From Cyanobacterium stanieri PCC 7202 (GTDB taxonomy: Bacteria; Cyanobacteriota; Cyanobacteriia; Cyanobacteriales; Cyanobacteriaceae): 64,000 nt of DNA. Below are positions 26,748 to 35,966 of this stretch, piece by piece (position 1 is the first letter of the stretch; every line of letters begins with the position of its first letter). The position numbers and the translations under genes were made by a program. Location of the stretch: positions 124,001 through 188,000 of the forward strand of contig CP003940.1 of NCBI GenBank assembly GCA_000317655.1, written 5' to 3'. The notes below the pieces were generated by a model. It had not been told where the DNA came from, did no database searches, and saw only the letters and a program-made list of their open reading frames with translations.

Positions 26748-26909
26748 TGATACTAAATCCTATTCTAATAATATACTAATTAGGGCGGGGAACAGGGAAT
26801 AGGGAACGGGGAACAGTTTTTCAAGGTTTATAGTTGTAGATTGATAGGCTAAATCCTCTCTATTTTAAGTTGCTCTATAGGTATATTACCTAAATCGGAT
26901 TTGGTATGA
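26748..26909. repeat. MITE-like element, copy 2
   Basis: The left arm GATACTAAATCC (about 26749-26760) and the right arm GGATTTGGTAT (26897-26907) are near-perfect inverted repeats of the same sequence as the copy at 14188-14310. Both share the inner block AATATACTAATTAGGGCGG. The interior here contains short GGGAACAGGGAAT-type internal repeats, making it longer (about 160 bp). Confidence 0.8.
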
Positions 26910-26955
26910 GTATTTTAATGGGTAGGAAAAACTACTTTAATCTCCTCAACACCCT

Positions 26956-27933
26956 TTAAAAATCTGCCTTTAAACCCTTAGAAGCCAACCATTCAGAGTT
27001 ATAAAGTCGGGATTGATAACGACCACCACCATCACACAAAACCGTAACAATACGATGACCTGGCCCTAGCTTTTTCGCCACAGCCACCGCCGCCGCTACA
27101 TTAATTCCTACCGAACCACCCATAAATAATCCTTCTTTATATAGCAATTGATAGATTACCCTAATAGCTTCTTGGTCATCAATTTGTACCGCATCATCAA
27201 TGGGTACTCCTTCCATGTTGGCGGTAATGCGACTGTTACCAATGCCTTCGGTGATGGAGTTGCCCTCGGATTTGATTTCCCCTGTTTTGACGTAGCTATA
27301 TAAACCGCTACCCATGGGATCTGCCAAAATACATTTAATATCAGGGTTTTGATCTTTCAAAAACAAAGATACCCCTGCAAAAGTTCCCCCCGTACCCGTG
27401 GCGGCTACCCAAGCATCTATTTGATGATCCGTTTGTTCCCAAATTTCCTTGCCCGTGGTTTCGTAATGGGCGCGACGATTGGCAAGATTATCAAATTGAT
27501 TTGCCCAGATGGCATTGTCCATTTCCTCGGCAATTCTTCCTGACAATTTTACATAGTTGTTAGGATCTTTGTAGGGTACGGCAGGAACCGCTCTTACTTC
27601 TGCCCCAAGGGTTCTGAGGGTATCCATTTTCTCTTGGGATTGAGTTTCAGGAATCACAATAACGCATTTGTAACCTTTTGCATTACAGATGTGCGCTAGT
27701 CCAATGCCAGTATTTCCTGCGGTGCCTTCGACGACAGTTCCACCCGGTTTTAATAAGCCTTTTTCTTCGGCTTCTTTGATAATATACAAGGCGGCTCTAT
27801 CTTTCACGGAACCACCAGGGTTAAGAAATTCGGCTTTTCCCAATATTTCGCATCCTGTTTCTTCGCTAAAACTGTTTAAACGGATTAAGGGAGTATTACC
27901 GATAGTGCCGACGAAGCCTTGTTTAATATCCAT
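26956..27933 (-). CDS. cysK: Cysteine synthase (O-acetylserine sulfhydrylase)
   Basis: A 325-residue fold-type II PLP enzyme that makes cysteine from O-acetylserine and sulfide. The PLP lysine is in 'NPGGSVKDRAALY'. The substrate loop is 'EGTAGNTGIGLAHI', and the phosphate-binding GTGGT is in 'AATGTGGTFAGV'. Its 'VLCDGGGRYQSRLYN' C-terminus is characteristic of a CysK/CBS-like subgroup. No other sulfur genes are adjacent. Isoform-level naming is uncertain. Confidence 0.9.
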   Translation of the reverse strand: MDIKQGFVGTIGNTPLIRLNSFSEETGCEILGKAEFLNPGGSVKDRAALYIIKEAEEKGLLKPGGTVVEGTAGNTGIGLAHICNAKGYKCVIVIPETQSQEKMDTLRTLGAEVRAVPAVPYKDPNNYVKLSGRIAEEMDNAIWANQFDNLANRRAHYETTGKEIWEQTDHQIDAWVAATGTGGTFAGVSLFLKDQNPDIKCILADPMGSGLYSYVKTGEIKSEGNSITEGIGNSRITANMEGVPIDDAVQIDDQEAIRVIYQLLYKEGLFMGGSVGINVAAAVAVAKKLGPGHRIVTVLCDGGGRYQSRLYNSEWLASKGLKADF

Positions 27934-28111
27934 TATGATGTACGTTGCCTTTATCTTTATCTTTTATAATCCTTCTATCTTACCGAAAAATCAAGGATCA
28001 ATATAAGGGCGATCGCCCTTAAAATATATTAAGGAATCCCAATGGAGAATAAACAAAAAATCAACGATAATAATAAAAATATAAAAGAAAATTTAAGGAA
28101 TCCCGATCATA

Positions 28112-29623
28112 ATGATTACAGGCGAATTAAAATCTAAAGTTGATAAACTATGGACCACATTCTGGAATAACGGAGTGAGTAATCCCCTCTCAGTCATCGA
28201 ACAAATATCCTACCTCCTGTTTATCAAACGCTTAGATGATTTACAACTCGCCCAAGAAAAGAAAATAAAACGCCTTCAAGGTACCCTCGAAAACCCCACC
28301 TTCACCCCAGAAAATAATCACTGTCGTTGGTCAGTATTCAAAAATCAAAATCCCTCAGATATGCTAATCACCATCAGGGATTCAGCCTTTCCCTTCATCA
28401 AAACCATTGGCAAAGAAGGAGGCACCTATGCTCAACACATGAAAGACGCAGTATTTTTAATTGCCAACCCTGCCCTACTCGCTAATGTTGTGGAACAAGT
28501 GGATCAAATTCTTGAATCTCTTAACCAAGAAGCCAGTCAATCCAGTGATAAAACCTATATCGACTTACAAGGAGATTTGTATGAATATATGCTCTCCAAA
28601 CTCACCACCGCAGGAACAAACGGACAGTTTCGCACCCCACGGCACATAATTAAAATGATCGTCGAACTGATGAACCCAAGCCCCCAAGAGGTGATTTGTG
28701 ATCCCGCCTGTGGTACAGGAGGCTTTTTGGTAGCCGTAGCCGAATATCTGCGTCAGCAAAAAGACAGCCAAGGAAACTATATCCTCAACAACCCTATCAA
28801 CCGTCAACACTTCAACGAAGATATGTTTCATGGCTTTGACTTCGACGCTACCATGTTACGTATCGGCAGTATGAATATGATGTTACACGGTATCGAAGAT
28901 CCCAAAATTGAGGCGAGGGATTCTTTAGCACAAGATCATTCCGAAGTATCAGAAGCCTTTACCCTTATCCTAGCTAATCCCCCTTTTAAAGGCTCCTTGG
29001 ATGACAATACCATCGCCAAAGACTTAACCAAAGTTATTAAAACCAAAAAAACCGAATTACTCTTCGGAGCGTTATTTTTACGATTACTAAAAAAAGGAGG
29101 AAGAGCCGCCGTAATTGTACCTGATGGCGTTTTATTTGGCTCCTCAAAAGCCCATAAAACTCTGCGAAAAACCCTCGTAGAGAATCACAAATTAGATGGT
29201 GTCATATCCATGCCTTCAGGAGTTTTCAAGCCCTATGCAGGGGTTTCTACCGCAGTGCTAATCTTTACCAAAACAGAGGTGGGAGGTACTGATGCGGTTT
29301 GGTTTTATGACATGGAGGCGGATGGTTTATCCCTTGATGATAAACGTCAACCTGTAGAGGAAAATGACATCCCCGATATTCTGGAAAAATGGCACGGACG
29401 TGATATTAAGAAGGATCAAAACCGTAAAACCAAGGCTTTCTTTGTGCCGAAAAAGGAAATTGCTGATAATGGTTACGACTTATCTATCAATCGTTACAAG
29501 CAGATTGAGTATGAGGAGGTAAATTATGAAACTCCCACGGTTATTTTAGGCAATTTGAAGCAAATGGAACGGGAAATTATGGCTGATTTGGAATCTTTGG
29601 AGAGTATGGTGAGTAATAAATAA
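28112..29623 (+). CDS. hsdM: Type I restriction-modification system methyltransferase subunit
   Basis: A 503-residue N6-adenine DNA methylase. The helical HsdM_N domain (about 1-150) precedes the SAM-binding domain. Motif I is DPACGTGG starting at Asp197, and the catalytic motif IV is NPPF at 289-292. With HsdS it methylates the recognition site; with HsdR it forms the restriction complex. Its TAA stop coincides with the start of a 242-bp inverted-repeat element that separates it from the rest of the system. A possible 31-codon leader frame overlaps its start (see findings). Confidence 0.97.
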   Translation: MITGELKSKVDKLWTTFWNNGVSNPLSVIEQISYLLFIKRLDDLQLAQEKKIKRLQGTLENPTFTPENNHCRWSVFKNQNPSDMLITIRDSAFPFIKTIGKEGGTYAQHMKDAVFLIANPALLANVVEQVDQILESLNQEASQSSDKTYIDLQGDLYEYMLSKLTTAGTNGQFRTPRHIIKMIVELMNPSPQEVICDPACGTGGFLVAVAEYLRQQKDSQGNYILNNPINRQHFNEDMFHGFDFDATMLRIGSMNMMLHGIEDPKIEARDSLAQDHSEVSEAFTLILANPPFKGSLDDNTIAKDLTKVIKTKKTELLFGALFLRLLKKGGRAAVIVPDGVLFGSSKAHKTLRKTLVENHKLDGVISMPSGVFKPYAGVSTAVLIFTKTEVGGTDAVWFYDMEADGLSLDDKRQPVEENDIPDILEKWHGRDIKKDQNRKTKAFFVPKKEIADNGYDLSINRYKQIEYEEVNYETPTVILGNLKQMEREIMADLESLESMVSNK

Positions 29624-29862
29624 TTAATCTGAGGTCGGGATAAAATTTATAGTCTTGTAAAGGTGCCAGGTATCGGGTGTCAGGTATCAGGTTAAGAAAT
29701 TTACAAAAACTGTAATGTTAATTAATTTTCTGATACTTAGTTCCATCAAGGAACTAACAAAGGCTGGTCGTATTTTAAACCTGTAACCTGCAACCTGTAC
29801 GGACGTAGCATGCTACGTCCCCTACCATACTGACAACTGTTATCCCGAACTGAGGTTAATTA
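29621..29862. repeat. MITE-like element between hsdM and the patatin gene
   Basis: Terminal arms TAATTAATCTGAGGTCGGGATAA (29621-29643, 20 of 23 positions matching) and the complementary arm at 29840-29862 enclose about 240 bp. Internally, 29665-29795 is nearly identical to 50525-50660 (ATCGGGTGTcAGGTATCAGG, CTGATACTTAGTTCCATCAA). A perfect 20-bp palindrome centred on GCATGC lies at 29801-29820. The left arm begins on the hsdM stop codon. Confidence 0.8.
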
Positions 29863-29876
29863 TACTCAACGAAGGT

Positions 29877-31697
29877 TCAAATTTCGGGAGTCACTCTTAA
29901 CAAGATTTGTTTTTCATCCTCTAAAGGTTTAGTGATGGCGAAAATCTTGTTAAGCTCGTTTTGTTCATCTGGGGAGATTTCTGCTGGTAAATCATCAATC
30001 ATATTTTTAATTTGGTCAATAATTTCTGGTTGTTTAAACATGACAATTAAACAAGCAAGGGCGTTGATTCTTTTTTGAGATTCGATGCCCCAATTTTCAT
30101 CTTTTTCTGCATAGGGAAATGAATTGTTTTGCTGTTGTTCTAATAGTAATTGATAGTTAAAATTAGCTCTATCAATGGTTGTTAAACCTTTTTCTAATAA
30201 TCCCATCATAATCTTCACCCTTACCCATTGATGATGCCTGAAATGAAACTCTTGAGTTAATTTTGTCCCAGCTTCATGTCCTTTATTTTGTAAATTTTCG
30301 ATTTGTGAAGAAGTCATATTCAAATTTAATCCCCCTTCATTTTCTTCGAGGTAAATTTTGACAATACGCTCCCGATAACTAGGTAATCCAGACTGCATAG
30401 TATCTCGATAATTTTGGGCAGTGGGAAATATTCCTTTCATAATAATATTTAGTAAGCCATCCAACTCGTAGCGCATGGGTGAGGGAAGATGGTCAGGTTT
30501 TGGTAAATAAACATTAGGTTCTGGAATTTTATAATATTCACCACGAATATTTGTAGGGATAAAACTAAATTGATCGGTTGTTTGTTGGGTAACTAAATCA
30601 ATGCCAAAGGTGGGATAGGATGGGATTAAGGCATCAAAAAAATGGATCGGAAAATTACTGGAAATGCCACCATCACTAAATAAATTTATTAATAAATCTT
30701 CTTCTTTGATAATTGGTTTATTTTTGGCAGAAGCCTTAATACTATATAGAGGAATCATGCTAAATAAAATAGGAAAACTCATGCTCATTCTTGTGGCGAC
30801 TAATACGGGCATATATTTTCCTATGGGCAAAAAGTAGTATTCTTTTCCTTTGTGATTATCAATTATGGGTAGTGCAAAATTGTTATTTTGTTGGTATTCT
30901 TGTGTTTGTTTTGGGACTAAGTCATTTACCATATAATCTACTAATTCTTGAGGAAATAATTGATTAAATTCATTTCTTTCAAAAATAAAATAGTGATGCT
31001 CAAAAGGTAATATATATGGTTGATTTTGGCTTAGATTGGATGTAACCATTCTGAGGGTAATTTTATCTTGTGGTGGAGTATCTTCTAAGTCTCCAAAAGT
31101 TAGGGGTTTGGTATTATTTAATCCTGAACATTTTTGAATGACATCATGTAACCATTGGGTTACTGCTTTTCTGTTTTCTCCTCTGACAGGTGACACTCCT
31201 TCCATGCCCGTACATAAACCCCAATGGTTTTTTTTAAGGTGTGTGAGGTGATAATTTTCCGTCAGACTATTTAATTTAAAGTTACCGAAACCAAAGGTTG
31301 TTCTGGTAAAAATAGATGTGAGAGGTAGAATATTCGTTAATAAAAATAATAATTTATTGTCTGCTTCCAGTAATTTAAAGATGAGGTCAAATAGAGGTTG
31401 ATTTTCTTTTGTGGGTTGAAATAAACTCCTTAAATTAGTAACTGTTTTTGGTTCAGATAAAAATTTTTCTGTTTTGTCTTGAAATGTGTCAAAACTTTTA
31501 TCATTTCCCTCTCTACGTCCATATTCTGCGGCGGCGGTGGCACAAGCCGCGATCGCCCCTGCGGAACTACCACCAATTTGTTTAAAATAATAATTATTGT
31601 CGACTAACTCTAAAATGGCGGGAGGGTAAACAATACCGCTAGAAATGCCCCCTTTCATTACTAAATCACAAGGTTTTTTTTTCGGAACCATTAGCAT
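29877..31697 (-). CDS. Patatin-like phospholipase family protein
   Basis: About 606 residues. It has the glycine-rich oxyanion motif KGGISSG near the N-terminus, the nucleophile elbow GGSSAG (Ser46, numbered from the upstream GTG at 31700) and the catalytic Asp343 in SDGGISSNFP. The family hydrolyses acyl ester bonds of lipids. The region after about residue 450 is helical and unassigned. It lies on the opposite strand inside the hsd locus. The start is uncertain: ATG 31697 and ATG 31691 lack a ribosome-binding site. ATG 31707 has GGGGGAAAG in front but is in another frame, separated from this one by an A9 run (plus-strand T 31674-31682). Confidence 0.85.
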   Translation of the reverse strand: MLMVPKKKPCDLVMKGGISSGIVYPPAILELVDNNYYFKQIGGSSAGAIAACATAAAEYGRREGNDKSFDTFQDKTEKFLSEPKTVTNLRSLFQPTKENQPLFDLIFKLLEADNKLLFLLTNILPLTSIFTRTTFGFGNFKLNSLTENYHLTHLKKNHWGLCTGMEGVSPVRGENRKAVTQWLHDVIQKCSGLNNTKPLTFGDLEDTPPQDKITLRMVTSNLSQNQPYILPFEHHYFIFERNEFNQLFPQELVDYMVNDLVPKQTQEYQQNNNFALPIIDNHKGKEYYFLPIGKYMPVLVATRMSMSFPILFSMIPLYSIKASAKNKPIIKEEDLLINLFSDGGISSNFPIHFFDALIPSYPTFGIDLVTQQTTDQFSFIPTNIRGEYYKIPEPNVYLPKPDHLPSPMRYELDGLLNIIMKGIFPTAQNYRDTMQSGLPSYRERIVKIYLEENEGGLNLNMTSSQIENLQNKGHEAGTKLTQEFHFRHHQWVRVKIMMGLLEKGLTTIDRANFNYQLLLEQQQNNSFPYAEKDENWGIESQKRINALACLIVMFKQPEIIDQIKNMIDDLPAEISPDEQNELNKIFAITKPLEDEKQILLRVTPEI

Positions 31698-31707
31698 CAC
31701 TATTCAT

Positions 31708-32154
31708 AGTTCTTTCCCCCTTATCTTGATAATTTTAAATGGTTAATCGCTCATTTTGAAATATCGATAATCAACTACATTGTTGTGACAAATGCACTAT
31801 TTTAATTACTAAAATAAATACTATTTTAGCTATAGAATAAATATCTACTTAATTATAAAAATAAATCCTCTTCATGAACCATAAGAAATGATAAAGAAAG
31901 GTCAAAAGGCGATCGCCTTTACTGATAAAACCGAATAATTTTTGTGGACAAAACCCCGAAAGATGAATCGCACCAAAATGATTTTCAGAAGAAAATCAGT
32001 ATTTAATCTGAGTTTGGAATAACATTTTTGATGTTATAAAGAAGATAGGCAGGTTCCATGCTATCTCCGTCTTATTAATATTAAATGCTTTTTGAGAAAT
32101 GAAAATTCTTCAACCCGATCAATTTTCACCTCTCCTCTAAAATAGAATATTCCC
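31708..32154. other. Intergenic region between the divergent patatin and hsdR genes
   Basis: About 450 bases, AT-rich, which should contain both promoters. A perfect 16-bp HIP1-centred palindrome AAAGGCGATCGCCTTT lies at 31905-31920. A fragment resembling the 'CTGAGTTCGGGATAAC' repeat arm occurs near 32008-32026. A 20-codon GTG frame near 31942 is too short to support. I see no other gene. Confidence 0.5.
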
Positions 32155-35100
32155 ATGTCATCTAATTTTGAGTTTTTAAAAGTCGACTTTCCCGCAATTT
32201 ACGAAAACGCCATTTTGGTGGAAAACTTTGCCCTCAGTGATAGTCGCGCCTCTTGTTTCTATGCCCGTTATACCCTAGAACAAGCAGTTATCTGGCTTTA
32301 TGATAATGATCCCTATTTAACCATACCCTACGATAATAATTTGGGGGCATTAATCCATGAACAAACCTTTAAAGATAACCTATCCCCCAATCTTTTCCAG
32401 AAAGTACGCATCATCCAGAAAATAGGAAATCGTGCGGTACATAGTCGAGATAAACTGAGTGAAAAAGATGCCCTGCATATCACAGAAGAATTATTCCATT
32501 TTCTTTATTGGCTATGTCGTTATTATTCCCCCAACGGTAAAAATTTACCCAAGCTGTCATTTATTCCCCCGACAAGTAAAGGAGATGGTGGTAAAAAATT
32601 AACCCTTGCACAATTACAAAAATTAGAGCAAGAGTTATCAAAAACTCAGGAAATGGCAGAAGTTGCCGAAAAAAGACGCAGACAGACAGAAGAAGAGTGT
32701 AAAAAACTAAAAGCAGAAATTAGTCGGCTGAAACGGGTAAATAATACGGTTAAGGATAACCATGATTATAACGAAGCTGATACCCGTAAATATTTGATTG
32801 ATGTGTTACTCAGGGAGATGGGGTGGGATATAACTCAACCTAATTTTACTGAGTATGAAGTAACGGGAATGCCCACGGTGGTTAACCCCAGTGGCAAAGG
32901 ATATATTGATTATGTGTTATGGGATGATGATGGCGCACCCCTTGCGGTGATTGAGGCGAAACGTTCCCAAAAGGATCCGAATTTGGGTAGGCAACAGGCG
33001 AAATTATATGCGGATTGTTTAGAAAAGCAGTTTAATCAACGTCCTGTTATTTTTTATAGTAATGGGTATCAAACCTATCTTTGGGATGATTGTAATTATC
33101 CTCCTCGTTTGGTGGAGGGTTTTCTGAAAAAGGATGAATTGCAAAGAATTATTTATCGTCGTCGTCATGCCAAATCCCTGCGGGTAGTTACCCCAAACCC
33201 GGACATAGCAGGAAGAAGCTACCAGATTGAGGCGATTAAGAGGGTGTGTGAAACTTTGGAGCAAAAAGCCCGTAAAGGTTTGTTGGTGATGGCTACAGGT
33301 ACGGGAAAAACAAGAACTTCGATCGCCCTTATGGATGTTTTAATGAGGGCAAATTGGGTTAAGAGAGTGTTATTTTTAGCCGATCGCACCTCCCTTGTAA
33401 CCCAAGCAAAACGAGCCATCCAGAGACATCTACCCCATGCCACTGTTATGGATTTGAGCAAAGAAAAAGACATCACGGGCACCAATGTCATCGTTTCTAC
33501 CTATCCCACCATGATGAATCGCATTAACAATACCTCCTCGGGTAAAAATCAAGGGGATGAAGGAAATCGGCTGTTTGGGGTGGGTTACTTTGACTTGATT
33601 ATCATTGATGAAGCGCACCGCAGTATTTACAAAAAATATCAAGCCCTTTTTACCTATTTTGATGCCCTTTTAATTGGTTTAACCGCCACCCCCAGAAACG
33701 AAATTAATCGGGATACCTATGGCATTTTTGACCTAGAGGCGGGTAATCCCACCTTTGCCTATGAATTGCAGGATGCCATCGAAGACGGCTATTTGGTACC
33801 CCCTCAAGGGATGAATGTACCTTTTAAATTTCTCGAACGTGGTGTCAAATATGCTGAACTTTCCCCCGAGGAAAAGTTGGAGTATGAGGAAAAATTTTAT
33901 GATGAGGAAACGGGAGAAATTCCTGATCAAGTGAATGCGGCGGCGCTCAATCGTTGGTTATTTAACGAGGATACGGTGGATAAAGCCCTAGAAATCCTCA
34001 TGGAATGGGGTTTAAAGGTGGATGAGGGCGATCGCCTCGGGAAAACTATCATTTTCGCCCGAAATCATGAACATGCAAAGTGTATCGAGAAAAGATTGAA
34101 GAAGAGTAATGGAAATCCACAGGGTCATTTTGCCCGTATTATTGATAGTAAAGATCCATACGCCCAAACTACCCTAGATGACTTCTCAGAAGCCGATAAA
34201 TACCCTATTATCGCCATTTCTGTGGATATGTTGGATACGGGGGTAGATGTGCCAGAAATCCTCAATTTAGTATTTTTTAAGCCCGTTTATTCCGAAGTCA
34301 AATTTAATCAAATGATTGGCAGGGGTACTCGTTTATGTCCTCATTTATTCGGTGTTGATCGTCATAAAAGCGAGTTTTTAATCTTTGATTTATGTGATAA
34401 TTTTGCCTATTTTGGTCAAGAAATTACCGAAAAAAAACAGTCCTCTTCAGACTCATTACAAACAAAACTATTAAAAACTAAATTGGAATTATGGGAATGT
34501 TTAAAAGCCCAAGAAAAACCGCCCTCCACCAACCGAGTCAAGGAAAGCGAAACCAATCCCTACACCGTAGGCAGAAAAAAAGATCTCAGTGAAAAACTCC
34601 TCGATGAACTACATCAGCACTTTACCCACATGGAAGATAATAACTTTCTAGTGCGTCGTCACCTCGAAAACGTGGTTACTTTCCGTGAACGGGAAAAATG
34701 GCAAAATCTCAGCCATGAAGACAAAAAAATTATTGTCGATACCCTCATTCCTCTCCCCGATAGTTTACCCCAAGAAAAACCCCGCATCAAAAACTTTGAT
34801 TTGTTATGTCTCAAAATTCAGTTAGCTATTCTGAAAAATGACAAAAGTTTTGAAAAATTAAGGGATAAAGTTCGAGATTTATTAGTAGGTTTAGAAAATA
34901 AAAAAACTATTCCTAATGTTAGAGAAAAATTAGATTTAATTGAGCAGGTACAAACCGAACAATGGTGGCAAGATATAACCGTTAATTTAGTAGAAGAAAT
35001 GAGGGTAAATCTGCGAGAGTTGATGATATTTATTGAGAAAGACAAAGAGAAAATTATCTATACCAATTTTGAAGATGAGTTAGGGGAATTAGAAACAGTT

Positions 35101-35595
35101 ACAGTGCCAACTCCCCAAATAGGTTTTAGCCATTTTCAATACAAAAAGAAGGTCGATGCCTACATTCTGGAGCATAAAGATCACATTGCGATCGCCAAGT
35201 TAAGAAAAAATTTACCCCTTACTAATACCGATTTAGAGGAACTAGAAAAGATGTTATTCACATCAGAAGTTATTGAGTCTCGAGATAAATTTGAGGAGGT
35301 ATATGGAAAAAATACTAACCTCAAAACGCTCATTATCAAATTAGTGGGTTTAGATCGAAATACTGCCAAAGAAGCCTTTAATAAGTATCTAAATAATAAG
35401 AATTTAAATGCCAATCAAATTCGTTTTATTGACCAAATAATTAACCTGTTAACTCAACATGGAACTATGGATCCCGGAATTTTATATAAGCCTCCTTTTA
35501 CTGAGATTCACATAGCAGGATTAGATGGGGTTTTTGATGATGATGATGCTGATGACATTGTCGCCATCATTAATTCTTTTAAGGATATTGCTTAA
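32155..35595 (+). CDS. hsdR: Type I restriction enzyme R subunit (EcoEI-like)
   Basis: A 1146-residue motor and nuclease subunit. An N-terminal DUF4145-like domain (about 1-130) precedes a coiled coil (about 160-200). The PD-(D/E)xK nuclease domain follows (GYIDYVLWDDDGAPLAVIEAKRS). The superfamily 2 translocase has Walker A ATGTGKT at 380-386 and DEAH at 485-488, plus motif VI-like 'QMIGRGTRL'. The C-terminal half resembles the EcoEI_R_C domain. It translocates DNA and cuts at a distance when the HsdM/HsdS site is unmethylated. All key motifs are intact. Confidence 0.96.
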   Translation: MSSNFEFLKVDFPAIYENAILVENFALSDSRASCFYARYTLEQAVIWLYDNDPYLTIPYDNNLGALIHEQTFKDNLSPNLFQKVRIIQKIGNRAVHSRDKLSEKDALHITEELFHFLYWLCRYYSPNGKNLPKLSFIPPTSKGDGGKKLTLAQLQKLEQELSKTQEMAEVAEKRRRQTEEECKKLKAEISRLKRVNNTVKDNHDYNEADTRKYLIDVLLREMGWDITQPNFTEYEVTGMPTVVNPSGKGYIDYVLWDDDGAPLAVIEAKRSQKDPNLGRQQAKLYADCLEKQFNQRPVIFYSNGYQTYLWDDCNYPPRLVEGFLKKDELQRIIYRRRHAKSLRVVTPNPDIAGRSYQIEAIKRVCETLEQKARKGLLVMATGTGKTRTSIALMDVLMRANWVKRVLFLADRTSLVTQAKRAIQRHLPHATVMDLSKEKDITGTNVIVSTYPTMMNRINNTSSGKNQGDEGNRLFGVGYFDLIIIDEAHRSIYKKYQALFTYFDALLIGLTATPRNEINRDTYGIFDLEAGNPTFAYELQDAIEDGYLVPPQGMNVPFKFLERGVKYAELSPEEKLEYEEKFYDEETGEIPDQVNAAALNRWLFNEDTVDKALEILMEWGLKVDEGDRLGKTIIFARNHEHAKCIEKRLKKSNGNPQGHFARIIDSKDPYAQTTLDDFSEADKYPIIAISVDMLDTGVDVPEILNLVFFKPVYSEVKFNQMIGRGTRLCPHLFGVDRHKSEFLIFDLCDNFAYFGQEITEKKQSSSDSLQTKLLKTKLELWECLKAQEKPPSTNRVKESETNPYTVGRKKDLSEKLLDELHQHFTHMEDNNFLVRRHLENVVTFREREKWQNLSHEDKKIIVDTLIPLPDSLPQEKPRIKNFDLLCLKIQLAILKNDKSFEKLRDKVRDLLVGLENKKTIPNVREKLDLIEQVQTEQWWQDITVNLVEEMRVNLRELMIFIEKDKEKIIYTNFEDELGELETVTVPTPQIGFSHFQYKKKVDAYILEHKDHIAIAKLRKNLPLTNTDLEELEKMLFTSEVIESRDKFEEVYGKNTNLKTLIIKLVGLDRNTAKEAFNKYLNNKNLNANQIRFIDQIINLLTQHGTMDPGILYKPPFTEIHIAGLDGVFDDDDADDIVAIINSFKDIA

Positions 35596-35603
35596 TTTCG
35601 CTT

Positions 35604-35632
35604 CCCTAAATCCCCCAATTTTGAGGGACTTT
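35604..35632. repeat. CCCCC/GGG palindromic repeat, inverted copy
   Basis: CCCTAAATCCCCCAATTTTG then AGGGACTTT: a diverged reverse complement of the 32-bp units at 17723-17754 and 40196-40227. It begins 8 bases after the hsdR stop. Confidence 0.7.
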
Positions 35633-35711
35633 CAACAATGGATTTGGGAGTTCACATTTCTATGAATAGGGTAAGATTCTTATAAGGGAAGTTTTAAAAA
35701 ATAATATTTAC

Positions 35712-35948
35712 ATGACCATAACACCTAATTTATCACCAACAAAAGAGATTATTTTTTTAGTGGAAGAAGCTATGGAGGGGGGATATATTGGTCAGGCTTT
35801 GGGACAATCAATTTTTACTGAAGCTGATACTTTGGAGGAGTTAAAGGTTGAAATAAGGGATGCAGTTCATTGTCATTTTCCAGATATTGAAAATCGCCCT
35901 CAAATTGTTTATTTTAAAATTTCAATAGATCAAAATAATTACTATTAA
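35712..35948 (+). CDS. HicB-like antitoxin-family small protein
   Basis: A 78-residue protein with the cyanobacterial signature 'IIFLVEEAMEGGYIGQALGQSIFTEADTLEELKVEIRDAVHCHF', a partial HicB/RNase H-like antitoxin fold. Homologues are often mislabelled '2-oxoisovalerate dehydrogenase'. HicB antitoxins normally neutralise a HicA mRNA interferase. No HicA-like frame is seen next to it. It sits between hsdR and hsdS on the same strand. Confidence 0.75.
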   Translation: MTITPNLSPTKEIIFLVEEAMEGGYIGQALGQSIFTEADTLEELKVEIRDAVHCHFPDIENRPQIVYFKISIDQNNYY

Positions 35949-35966
35949 TACTAAGAGATATTTAGA

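Noticed and set aside
31942-32008. 20-codon GTG frame upstream of hsdR
   Set aside because: Too short, no ribosome-binding site and no recognisable similarity; could be the remnant of a lost gene but that cannot be supported.
35712-35948. 2-oxoisovalerate dehydrogenase E1 subunit
   Set aside because: This label is common in databases for such 70-80 residue proteins, but the sequence is a HicB-like fold far too short for a dehydrogenase.
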